NCBI RefSeq assembly: GCF_030272615.1
Contig: NC_081413.1
Span: forward strand, 165,119,080 to 165,183,079
Reading direction: 5' to 3'
Length of the DNA stretch: 64,000 bases
DNA from: Cryptomeria japonica
Lineage: Eukaryota; Streptophyta; Pinopsida; Cupressales; Cupressaceae
The notes under the pieces are model-generated. The model searched no databases, was not told the DNA's origin, and saw only the letters and a list, made by a program, of their open reading frames with translations. The first letter of the stretch is position 1, and each line of letters begins with the position of its first letter. The translations under genes and the position numbers were made by a program. Positions 33,351 through 44,619 of this stretch are shown here, in pieces.

Positions 33351-34849
33351 TGATAACTCAATAATGAAAAGTGAGTACCAAACCGGTACTGAGAGGGGGG
33401 GGTGAATCAGTATAGGCACAAAAACTTTTCTAGAACTGGTTTGATTGCAGACTGTAAACTACTGGCAATCCCTAACACCGGTCCAAACCAAACTACTACC
33501 AGTTAAACATAGTGCAAATGTGAAAGACATGAACCGATCAATCTTCTTAGCTTTCCATACAACCTACTCCCTCATTTCCACTTTGTCCTTATGCATAAAC
33601 AGATAATCCATCATCATAAATATAATAACTTGCTAGATCAACATGATTCACCACTTGACAGAAAACAACAAAACATCACATGAAAAGGACATCACACATG
33701 ACACACATAATTTTCACATGGAAACCCAACTAGGAAAAACCACGATGGGGATGAATACCCACAAGTTGTTTTAAACTCTTTAGAAGTCCGCTTTGTTAGG
33801 AGCCTAGTCTTGTTAAAGACTGTTACATCATGTTCTGTTAGGAACCGATCCTGTTAGGAATCACCCAGTTAAGGGATGGCTAGAATATCCGGTTAAGGGT
33901 GAAACCCTGTTAGAGGTTACCTTGTTAAAGGATTTTATAAACTCAATGGCTTTGAGTCACCCTGTTAAAGGATTTACAACAAGCTGGTTAAAGTTATCCT
34001 ATTAAGGGATTTTCCAACTGTTGAAGTGATTAGAGATCAACAAGTAATACAATGATCTAGTAATAGCACTCAATGCCAATGTAGATCCACTTTAGTTCCT
34101 TCCTTCTGCACGCACACTATGTAGGTATCAATCCTCTCAACTGGTCTGACAAGAATCACGTATCTTTGCACATAGATACACACACAACATTTGCCAACAA
34201 CCTCAGCATGAGACACCACATCGACCTTATAGGAAACAGATAGGTCGGTAGCATAAACCCTAAACCCTAAACACTTAGGTTGAGAAATTTAGTCAGTTCA
34301 ATCCTAACCATTGAACACTTTGCATTTGAATACAATGGTCTTGAATAGGTCTCAAGACATTCTCCACCATTCGTTCTTCACCACTTCACGGAGGTGATAA
34401 CCCATCACATGTTCTCCACCGTTTGCAGAGACTTTACACATTCCCGAGGTAGACAAGATCAATCTCCTTCATGCAAGATCCTTCATGTGCACAAGGCTGA
34501 CATGGCAACATGATCTGATCTCCATCACAATGCTAACTCATCACACAATGCCATCGGTTGAAACACATAGGCTCAAAACACTTCAACCGAAAACCCTGAA
34601 GATGAGACTACCAACCAGTAGTCATGCCATATGAACCCTTGATACAAAACATTCCATATACTAGTTCTCATTCTGACATACTAGTTCCTGTTCACAACAT
34701 CATACCGGTTCACTTGGACAAGCATACCGCTTCACTTTTTCACATATGCCGGTTCACAACATCAACATTTTACTAGTTCTCTTTCAACATATTGACATCA
34801 ATGACAACAAAATATCATCATGTCAACATATTCTGCACATATGCCAACA
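33351..34849 (-). repeat. 3' LTR of C
   Basis: Pairs with 48922-50419. It contains a tandem aaaccctaaaccctaaac (telobox-like on plus), at about 34256-34272. Confidence 0.92.
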
Positions 34850-34872
34850 ATCTCCCCCTTTAGCATTGATGG
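34850..34872 (-). promoter_or_regulatory. PPT of C
   Basis: On minus, gctaaagggggagat directly precedes TGTTGG. A second copy (gtcaaagggggagaag) lies about 100 bp upstream (plus 34950-34965). Confidence 0.85.
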
Positions 34873-35049
34873 CAATATACACAGATATCTCTCTTTCTGC
34901 ATCACATCTTCTCCTTAATACTGCAGATATCTTTTCCACTTCACAACTTCTCCCCCTTTGACAACAATGTCAAAGTGGAGGCACAAGCTTCCTTGTTCCA
35001 CTATGCTACTCCCCCTGAGGAGTAGCATCTATCAACACATCAATCCTAA

Positions 35050-38000
35050 AAAGATATAGCAAAGTAAGATCTGACTGATGTAGAGCACAAACCTTTAGAT
35101 TACCTCTTGAAGGGGTAGCACCCCTAACTTACCTCTTAGATAGGTAAAAGTAGCCTCTAGTAGAGGCTTGTTGAATATGTCTAGTAACTACTCCTTATTG
35201 GAAACATGTTCCAATACCACCTCTTTGTTCGGAACCTTTTCCCTCAAGAAATGATACTTGAGTTCAAAGTGCTTGGTTCTAGCATGTAAAAATGGATTCT
35301 TGGAAATGTTAATTGCACTTGTATTGTCACAGAATATACTTACTAGTTTAGATATAGGAACTTTGAAGCCATTCAATACATGCTTCATCCAAATAGTCTG
35401 GGTATAGTTCATAAAAGCTGCAACATACTTTGCTTCTGCTGTAGACTGAGAGATACAACTCTTCTTTTTACTCATCCATGAGACCAGTCTACCACCGAGA
35501 AAGAATGCACCACTGGTTGTGCTTTTCCAGTCATCTACATTACTAGCCCAATCAGCATCTGTGAACACTTTCAGGTTGAAATCATTATTGTGTGGATACC
35601 ATAACCCATAGTCAATAGTTCCCTTCAGATATCTAAGAATCCGCTTGACTGCTACCAAGTGGGATTCTCTTGGGCTTTACTGAAACTGAGCAATAATACC
35701 CACTGCATGTGCAATGTCTGGTCTGCTATGCACTACATAATGCACTTACCAATCATTGATCGGTATTCCTTCTCATTTACCAATGTTGAGTCATCCTCTT
35801 TTGATAGTTTACAACCGGTCACCATTGGTGTACCAATCCATTTACTTTCTTCCATGCCAAAGGTCTTCAACACCTCTTTGACATACTTGGACTGAGTAAT
35901 AAAGATTCCATTTTTCATTTGCTGAAAGTGCAATCCAAGGAAGAACTTAATTTCCCCTATGAGTGACATTTCAAACTCCTTTTTCATCTCATCTGCAAAG
36001 TCACGACTCATCTTGTCATCTCCACCAAATATTACGTCATCAACAAATACTTCATAGATCAGAATCTAACCTCCTTCTGATTTCAAGTAGATATTACTAT
36101 CTTCACTTGTTCTTTCAAATCCAATCTTCACAAGATGGGAGTGCAAGCATTCATACCATGCTCTTGGTGCTTTCTTTAGTCCACATAAGGCTTTGTGTAG
36201 CCTACACACCATGTCACTGTCTTCTGATAAGGCAAACCCATCTGGTTGCTCTATATACACCTCTTCAAGTATTCCATTTAAAAATGCAGATTTTACATCC
36301 ATTTGGTATACCTTGAATCCTTTAAAATTTGCATATGCAAGAAGCATACAAACTCCTCCCAATCTTGCTCTGGAGCAAAGGTTTCACTATAGTCTTCTCC
36401 TTCTTCTTGGGCATATCCTTTACATACTAGTTTGGCTTTGTTCCTTACCACTGTGCCATCCTCATTTAGCTTATTTCTGAAAATCCATTTGGTTCCAATG
36501 ACATTTTTATGCTCCGGTCTGGGTACCAAAGACCATGTACCATTCTTTTCTATCTGGTCAAGTTCCTCCTCCATTGCCTTGATCTAGTCTTCATCTTTAT
36601 GTGCCTCTTTGAATGATTTGGGCTCAAATTCAGAGATCATACGTGAGCTTTCTCTAACCTTTCTTCTTGTAAGAATTCCTGCATCTTTGTCTCCTATGAT
36701 CTGCTTTGGATCATTATTGAGTTTGACATACCTAGGTATGTTCTTAATAGCTTCCTCTTGCTTTTCTTCATCATCCTGTTCTTCATCAACATCTATTGGT
36801 GTAGGAGCACAATTGTTGGCACTGGGCTGATTTTCAACCGGTTCCCAGAAGGTTACTACCAGTTCATCTCCTACATGCTCTCTGTCGGTTTCCTCTAATT
36901 TCTTAGAGTTTTCATCAACCCTAACATTGATGCTTTCAACAATTCTCTGAGTCCTATTGTTGAAACATTTGAGAGCTTTGCTCTTAGTGGAATACCCTAG
37001 GAACATTTCCTCATCACATTTAGCATCAAACTTGCTCTGATGTTCACTCCTCTTGATATAACATTTACTACCAAACACTCTGAAGTGGCTTACCACTGGT
37101 GTCTTACCGGTCTAGTACTCATAAGGAGTCTTATCCTTTCCTTTCTTGATGAGTACCTAGTTCATTGTGTAGACTACAGTGCTCACCGCTTCTCTCCAAA
37201 AGGTGTGAGCAACCTTTCCTTGGATCAACATAGTTCTAGCCACTTCAACCATAGTCTGGTTGTTTCTCTCTGCTAGGCCATTCTTCCGTGGAGTCTGGGG
37301 GGTAGACAATTGCCTCTTGATGCCATTCTCTTCACAATATTTGTTGAATTCACTGGAAGCGAATTCCCCTCCTTGATCAGTTCTAAGGCATTTGATTCTT
37401 CTACCACTTTCCTTTTCTACTAGTGCTTTGAAAGCTTTAAACTTTCCAAAGGCTTCAGACCTGTCCTTCAAGAATGTGGCCCACATCATTCTTGAGTATT
37501 CATCTATAAGAATAATAAAATACCTATCTCCCTGCACACTCCTAGTTTTCATAGGACCACACTAATCAGTATGCACAAGATCAAGTAAGTTGTCAGCAGT
37601 GAAAGATTTACCTTTGAAGGTTGAGGAAGACATTTTCCCCAGTTGACATTATCTACACAAAGGATTTTCCGGTTTTCTCAGCATCGGCAGTCCTCTAACT
37701 ACCTTGATCTTACTGCCCTTTACTATATTATCAAAGTTTACATGGCAGAGTCTCATGTGCCATATCCAGCTATCATCAAACTTAACCATAAGACATGTAC
37801 TTATATTTGCATTCAACTAAAATAAGTTACCTTTGGTCTACATACCAGTGGCCATCAGTTCACCATTCTCTCCTTTGATTTTGCAGACTCCATTTTTGAA
37901 TTCCAGAGTGAGTCCACTGTCATTCAGTTGGGCAACACTCAATAGATTGTGTTTGAGACCTTCCACCCAATACACATTGTTAGCACTGCTCTTTCTATTT

Positions 38001-38694
38001 AGAGAGATGAACCCTCTGCCTTTGACCATACATGGTGCATCATTACCAAAATGAACCACACCACCATCATGCTCTTCCAGGGATATAAACTTGCTTCGGT
38101 CACCAGTCATATGGTGCAAGCAACCACTGTCAATAATCTACTCATTGGAATTATCAAAGTGGGAGACAAGAGCCTTTTTGTCTGACACATCCTCCTTGAC
38201 TGCAACAAACACAATATCTTCATTTTTTTCATCTTCTGATTCCTCATCTGTGACACCTTCATCAACTGCTACAAAGCAGTTTCTCTGGTTTCCTCCTTTG
38301 AATTTCTTGAACCTTTCCGGTTTGTCCTTGCTATCACCATTAGGACAGTTTATAGTGACATGCCCTATTCGGTTACAAGAGAAGCATTTCAAAGGAAGCT
38401 TACCTCTATATTTGCCAGTTCCCTTAGGAAGTCTCGTGGCAAGAAGATATTCAAATTCCATCAGAATCTCCTTATCATCCATTTCTCTATTCTGTCTTGG
38501 TTCACTGCTGGTGCTTGCTTCTTTTCCTTTTCTTGATGGTGCAACAGATGCTCTAAAAGATGATTAAGTCCTCTGAACACTGCCATCAAAAATATTTAGC
38601 TCATAGGCTATCAACTTTGCAATGATGGAGTCTAGGAATACCTTAGTCTTGTCTATTGATCTCAACTCCTAAATGGTAGCAACCCTTATTGCAT
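35050..38694 (-). pseudogene. gag-pol: Copia C gag end, protease, integrase, RT, RNase H
   Basis: Minus strand, in order from 38694: gag end with an intact CCHC knuckle CFSCNRIGHVTINC (about 38360-38400), protease with IIDSGC (Trp before it is TAG) then HHMTGDRSKF, integrase (RSVQGDRYFIILIDEYSRMM, CLRTDQGGEFASSEF; 37157-37552), then TAG at 37157-37159. A linker follows (36584-37096), then RT in pieces ([29 protein letters not shown] counterpart, then the YVDD-side block) and RNase H (KVFTDADWASNVDDWKST; 35188-35658) to TAG 35188-35190. Both named TAGs are shared with D and E. RT after integrase makes it Ty1/copia. Confidence 0.88.
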
Positions 38695-40935
38695 CAAGAG
38701 GCAACTATCTGCCCACCGGAATCCACAATAGAATGTCCTAGCAGAGAGGAATAACCGAGCTATGGTTGAAGCAGCTACAACTATGTTGATTCAAGGAAAG
38801 GTAGCTCACACCTTTTGGAGAGAAGTGGTGAGCACTGCAGTCTACACAATGAACTAGGTACTCATCAAGAAGGGTAAGGATAAAACTACTTATGAGTATT
38901 GGACCGGTAAGACACCTGTGGTTAGCTACTTTAGAGTGTTTGGTAGCAAACGTTAAATCAAGAGGAGCGAACGCCAGAGAAAATTTGATGCGAAATGTGA
39001 TGAGCGAATATTCCTAAGGTATTCCACCAAGAGCAAAGCTCTCAAGTGTTTCAACAATAGGAATTAGAGAATTATGGAAAGCATCAATGTAAGAGTTGAT
39101 GAAACCTCTGAGAAAACTGAGGAAACCGATAGTGAGAAAGCAGTAAATGAACCGGTTGTAACCTTCTGGGATCCGGTTGTCAGTCAACGAAGTACCAATA
39201 ATAGTGTTCCTACACTGGTTGATGTAGATGCTGATACTAATGAAGATGAGGATGAAGAAGAAAAGCAAGAGGAATCTATCAAGACCATTCCTCGGTATGT
39301 CAAGCTGAAATATGATCTTGAGTAGATCATAGGAGATAAGGATACAAGAATTCTTACAAGAAGAAAGGTAAGAGAAAACTCATGTATGATCTCTGAATTT
39401 GAGCCTAAATCATTCAAAGAGGCACATAAAGATGAAGACTGGATCAAGGCAATGGAAGAGGATCTTGACCAAATAGAGAAAAATGGTACATGGTCTTTGG
39501 TAACCAGACCAAAGCATAAAAATGTATTTGGTACCAAATGGGTTTTTCAGAAATAATCTGAATGAGGATGGCACAGTGATTAGAAACAAAGCCAGGCTGG
39601 TGTGCAAAGGATATGCCCAAGAAGAAGGAGAAGACTATGGAGAAACCTTTGCTCCTATAGCCAGATTCGAAGGAGTTCGTATGCTTCTTGCATATGCAGC
39701 TTTTAAAGGATTCAAAGTATATCAAATGGATGTGAAATTTTCATTCCTAAATGGTGTACTTGAAGAGGAAGTGTATATAGAGCAACCAGATGGGTTTTCC
39801 CTATCTGAAGATAGTGACATGATGTGTAGGCTACATAAAGCCTTATATGGTCTAAAACAGGCACCTAGAGCATGGTATGAATGCCTGCACTCCCATCTTG
39901 TGAAGATTGGATTTGAGACAACAAGTGAAGATAGCAATATCTACTTGAAGTCTGAGGGAGATCAGATCCTGATTTGTGAGGTATTTGTTGATGACATTAT
40001 CTTTGGTGGAGATGACAAGATGAGTCATGAGTTTGTAGATGAGATGAAGAAAGAGTTTGAGATGTCACTCATAGGGGAGATTAAGTTCTTCATTGGACTG
40101 TAGATCCAGCAGATGAAAGATGGAATCTTTATCACTTAGTCCAGGTATGTTAAAGAGGTGTTAAAGACCTTTGGCATGGAAGATAGAAAACTAGTTGGTA
40201 CACTGATGGTGACCAGTTGTAAATTATCCAAAGAGGATGGCTTAGCATTGGTTGATGAGAAGGAATACCGATCAATGATTGGTAAGTTGCATTATGTAGT
40301 GCATAGTAGACCAGATATTGCACATGCAATTGGCATTACTTTAAGGTTCCAGAAAAGCCCAAGAGAATCCCACTTGGTTGTAGTCAAGCAGATTCTTAGG
40401 TATCTGAAGGAAACTATTTATTATGGATTGTGTTATCCATATAGCAAGGATTTCAACTTGAAAATATTCACAGATGCTATTGGGTAGGTAATGTAGATGA
40501 CTGGAAGTGCACAACTAGTGGTGCATTATTTCTTGGTGGTAGACTGGTCTCATGGATGAGTAAGAAGCAGAGTTGTATCTCTCAGTCTACAATGGAAGCA
40601 GAGTATGTTGTAGCTTTCATGAACTGCACTCAGACAATTTGGATGAAGCATGTATTAAATGGCTTCAAAGTTCCTGTATCTGAACCGGTAAGTATATTTT
40701 GTAACAATACTAGTGCAATTAACATCTCCAAGAATCCAGTTTTACATTCTAGAACCAAGCACTTTGAGCTTAAGTATCATTTCTTGAGGGAAAAGGTTCA
40801 GAACAAAGAGATTGCACTGGAACATTTTTCTAGTAAGGAGTAGTTAGCAGACATATTCACCAAACCTCTCCCAAAGGCTACATTTATGTACTTAAGAGGT
40901 GAATTAGGGGTGTTACCCCTTCAAGAGGTAAACTA
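38695..40935 (+). pseudogene. pol: Copia E integrase end, RT and RNase H
   Basis: The integrase C-terminal part has two in-frame TAGs (after PQ near 38735, and MN-stop-VLIKK at 38855-38857). Then comes an acidic linker (39074-39325). RT spans 39430-40103 with [45 protein letters not shown] and the catalytic [13 protein letters not shown] after FFIGL (40101-40103), RDP blocks and RNase H follow, with a frame change at ..FTDAIG (about 40480), the remainder at 40556-40843, TAG 40841-40843, then LADIFTKPLPKA. Not functional. Confidence 0.87.
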
Positions 40936-41181
40936 AAAGTATATGCTCCACATCAGTCATGTATTGCATAGTCAAATTTTTCTTCAGGATTGATGTGTTG
41001 AAGGGTGCTATTCCTCAGGGGGAGCAACATAATGGAATAGGGAAGCTTGTGCCTCCACTTTGGCATTGTTGTCAAAGGGGGAGAAGAAGAGAAGCGAAAA
41101 AGATATCTACAAAAATTGGGAGAGAAGATGTGAAGTGGAGAGATATCTTTGTATATTGCCATCAATGCCAAAGGGGGAGAT
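38695..41181 (+). mobile_element. Element E: 3' part of a D-family copia element, first half of a dimer
   Basis: The left edge is abrupt. Up to 38694 the minus strand reads C's gag; from 38695 the plus strand reads integrase from IKRQLS onward. It runs through RT and RNase H to a PPT (aaagggggagat, 41170-41181) and then straight into the LTR that is also D's 5' LTR. So E and D share a central LTR, as in an LTR-interior-LTR-interior-LTR dimer that has lost its left part. Confidence 0.85.
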
Positions 41182-42661
41182 TGTTGGCATTATGTGAATC
41201 GACATAAGGACAAGATGACATTGTATGTTGTCATTGATGTCAATATGTTGAAGAGGAGAGAACTGGTATATGTGAGAACCGGTTTAATAGTGTGAACCGG
41301 TATTTGTGCCAAAGTGAAGTGTTGTGTTTGGTTAAGGTGAACCGACATGTGGTTATGGGAACCGACACATGGAAGGTTTGTATGACTACCGGTTGGAAGT
41401 CTCAACTTTAGGGTTTTTGGTTGAAGTGCTTCAAGCCTGTGTGGCTCAACCGGTGACTTTGTGTGATGAGTTAGCATTGTAACAAAGAACCGATCATGTT
41501 GCCATGTCAGCCTTGTGTGCATGAAGGATTCTGCATGAAGGAAATTATTCCCATCTACCTCAGGAATATGCAAAGCCTATAAATGGTGATAACGCGTGAT
41601 TGGTTATCAACTGCCATGAAATCGGTGGAAAATGAACGATGGAGAATGTCTTGAGATTGGATCAAGATTGTTGCATTTAATGCAATATGCTCAACCATCA
41701 GGATTGAACCGTTTGAATTGCTTAACCTAAAAGGTTTAGGGTTCAGGGTTTATGCTACCGACCTATCTGTTTCCTATAAGGTCAATGTTGTGTTCCTTTC
41801 TGAGGTTGTTGGCAAAAGTTGTGTGTGTGTTTCCAAGAGAAGAGATACATGATGCTTGCCAGATCAGAGGAGAGAAGTGATACCTGTAGAGTGTAAGTGC
41901 AGAAGGTGAAAAGGAGCTAAAGTGGGTCTGCATTGGCATTGAGTGCTGTTACCAGATCATTGCAATACCTGTTGATCTCTAAACACCTCAACAGTTGGGA
42001 AATCCCTTAACAGGGTAGCTTTAACCGACTTGTTGTAAATCCTTTAACAGGGTGACTCAAAACCATTGAGTTCTTGAAATCCTCTAACAAGGTAACCTCT
42101 AACAGGGTTTAACCCTTAACCGAGTATTCTAACCATCCCTTAACTGGGTGATCCCTAATAGGACTGGTTCCTAACAAAACCTATTGTATTAGTCCTTAAC
42201 TGGACAAGGCTCCTAACAGAGCGGACTTCTAAAGAGTTCAAAAATAGCTTGTGGGTATTCATCCCAACTGTGGTTTTTCCCAGTTGTGTTTCCACGTGAA
42301 AAATCTCTATGTCATGTGTGGTGATATTCTTGTGATGGTTTGAGTGATTTGTGTCTGAAGGTAAATCATGTTGATCTAGTTACTTATATATCTTTTGATG
42401 ATAGATTACCTATTCATGCACTAGGGTGAAATGGAAATGAAGTATTAGAATGTATGAAAAGATAAGTGTCAACCGGTTTATGCTTGTCTCAGTTATTCTT
42501 GGTTCTACCGGTTGTACTCTGTTTAAGACCGGTGTTACTGTTTGTCTTTAAAAGCACAGTGTCTGCTAACAAACTAGTTTAGGATTGTGTTTTTGTCTAT
42601 ACTGATTCACCCCCCCCTCTCAGTACCGGTTTGGTACTATCCATTCATCATTGAGTTATCA
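41182..42661 (+). repeat. Central LTR shared by E and D
   Basis: 1,480 bp. It has ttgtcattgatgtcaat near the start, tttagggttcagggtttatgc near 41737, gtggtttttcccagttgtgtttccacgtg near 42270 and gattcacccccccctctcagtaccgg near the end. It acts as 3' LTR for E and 5' LTR for D. Confidence 0.93.
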
Positions 42662-42662
42662 A

Positions 42663-42674
42663 TTGGTATCAAAG
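42663..42674 (+). promoter_or_regulatory. PBS of D
   Basis: ttggtatcaaag follows the LTR end. It is close to the initiator-Met site ttggtatcagag, one base changed. Confidence 0.88.
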
Positions 42675-42735
42675 TATCCTGTAGGCCCTCTGTGTTATAA
42701 GCTTAACTGCTTGAGGTAAAGATCCCAGTCTAGTG

Positions 42736-44619
42736 ATGAAGAGGGAAAGTCCAAAGTTCAACAGAGAAAATTTCAGTATATGGAAAGACAGAATGAAGAT
42801 ATACATTAGAATCATAGGTACTCAACACTGGATTTATGTTGAGAATGCCTATATTTCTACTACCGGTACTCTCACCGATGACCAAAAGAGAGAGATGAAG
42901 GACAATGGGCAAGTCATGGAAGCCCTAATTAGTAGTTTATCTGACATTGAGTTTATTGATGTCCAAGATAAGGTAAATGCCAAAGAGGTATGGGATACTC
43001 TTGAAAATATCTATGGCAGTGATGAGCATGTAAAACAAGCTAAGGAAGAAAGCCTTAGAGGAATGTTTGAAGACATGCGGATGGTTGAAGGTGAGACCAT
43101 TCAACAGTATGGAATAAGAATAAAAAATGTTATTGGAGATATCAAGAGCGCGGGTGGCAAAATGGAAGATTCCGCTATGGTATGCAAAGTCCTGAGATCC
43201 TTATTACCGGTCTACGCAATAAGGGTTGTTGCTATTCAAGAATTGAGATCAATAGACAAGACTAAGGTATCCCTAGACTCCATCATTGAAAAGTTGAAAG
43301 CCTATGAGATAAATAGTTTTGATGGCAGTGTTCAAAAGACTGAATCAACTTTTAAAGCTTATGTTGTACCATCTAGAAAAGGAAAAGAAGCTAGCACCAG
43401 TGGTGAACCAAGACAGAGTAGAGAAATGGATGATGAGGAGATTCTAATGCCATTTGAAGCTCTTCTTGCCAGGAAACTCCCTAAAGGAATCGACAAATAC
43501 AGAGGCAAGCTCCCTTTGAAATGCTTTTCTTACAACCGGATAGGACATATAGCTGTAAACTATCCTAATGGTGACAACAAGGACAAACCGGAAAGGTTCA
43601 AGAAATTCAAAGGAGGAAACCAGAGAAATTGTTTTGTGGCAATTGATGAAGGTGTCACAGATGAGGAATCAGAAGATGAAGAAAATGAAGCTATTGGGTT
43701 TGTTGCTATCAAGGAAGATGTGTCAGACAAGAAGGTTCTTGTCTCCCGGTTTGATAATTCTAGTGAGTGGATTATTGATAGTGGCTATTCTCACCACATT
43801 ACCGGTGACCGGAGCAAGTTTCAATCCTTGGAAGAGTATGATGGTGGTGTGGTTCGCTTTGGTAATGATGCACCATGTATGGTCAAAGGCAGAGGGTCCA
43901 TCTCTTTGAATGGAAAGAGTAGTGCTGACAATGTGTATTGGGTTGATGGTCTCAGACACAACCTTCTGAGTGTTGCCCAACTGAATGATAATGGTCTCAC
44001 TCTAGAATACAAGAATGGAGTTTGTAGAATCAAAGGAAAGAGTGGTGAATTGGTGGCCATCGACATGCAGACCAAAGGTAACCTATTTCAGTTGAATAAG
44101 AATATAAGTACATGTGTTATGGCTAAATTTTATGATAGCTCGATATGGTATAGGAGACTCTGCCATGTAAACTTTGATAACATTGTGAAGGCCAGTAAGA
44201 TCAAGGCAGTTAGAGGGCAACCAGTGCTAAGCAAACTGAATAATACCTTGTGCAAAGAGTGTCAATTGGGGAAAATGTCTTCCTCAACCTTTAAAGGTAA
44301 ACCTTTGAATGCTGACAATTTGCTTGATCTTGTGCATACTGATTTGTGTGGTCCTATGAAAACTAGAAGTGTGCAGGGTGATAGGTACTTCATGATTCTC
44401 ACTGATGACTGCTCAAGAATGATGTGGGTCACATTCTTCAAAGACAAGTCTGAAGCTTTTGTAAAGTTCAAATCTTTCAGAGCATTAGTGGACAAGGAAA
44501 GCGATAAAAGAATCAAGTGCCCGAGAACTGATCAAGGAGGGGAATTCAGTGAATTCAACAAGTACTATGAAGAACATGGCATCAAGAGGCAACTATCTTC
44601 CCCCCAGACTCCACAATAG
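42736..44619 (+). CDS. gag-pol: Copia D GAG-protease-integrase ORF (627 codons, then TAG)
   Basis: The ATG at 42736 is about 60 bp after the PBS and matches the gag start of C. Gag: KFNRENFSIWKDRMKIYI at the N-terminus, EVWDTLENIYGSDEHVKQA, then a damaged zinc knuckle CFSYNRIGHIAVNY (residues about 255-270; two Cys changed to Tyr). Protease: WIIDSGYSHHITGDRSKF (about 345), usual Cys changed to Tyr. Pre-integrase: the SSIWYRRLCHVNFDNIV block with H and C..C (LCKECQLGKM). Integrase core: D in HTDLCGPM, D in RTDQGGEF; the frame ends at TAG after PQTPQ before the third acidic residue. The same stop is in E. It has a complete gag-protease reading frame but would make no RT. Confidence 0.88.
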   Translation: MKRESPKFNRENFSIWKDRMKIYIRIIGTQHWIYVENAYISTTGTLTDDQKREMKDNGQVMEALISSLSDIEFIDVQDKVNAKEVWDTLENIYGSDEHVKQAKEESLRGMFEDMRMVEGETIQQYGIRIKNVIGDIKSAGGKMEDSAMVCKVLRSLLPVYAIRVVAIQELRSIDKTKVSLDSIIEKLKAYEINSFDGSVQKTESTFKAYVVPSRKGKEASTSGEPRQSREMDDEEILMPFEALLARKLPKGIDKYRGKLPLKCFSYNRIGHIAVNYPNGDNKDKPERFKKFKGGNQRNCFVAIDEGVTDEESEDEENEAIGFVAIKEDVSDKKVLVSRFDNSSEWIIDSGYSHHITGDRSKFQSLEEYDGGVVRFGNDAPCMVKGRGSISLNGKSSADNVYWVDGLRHNLLSVAQLNDNGLTLEYKNGVCRIKGKSGELVAIDMQTKGNLFQLNKNISTCVMAKFYDSSIWYRRLCHVNFDNIVKASKIKAVRGQPVLSKLNNTLCKECQLGKMSSSTFKGKPLNADNLLDLVHTDLCGPMKTRSVQGDRYFMILTDDCSRMMWVTFFKDKSEAFVKFKSFRALVDKESDKRIKCPRTDQGGEFSEFNKYYEEHGIKRQLSSPQTPQ

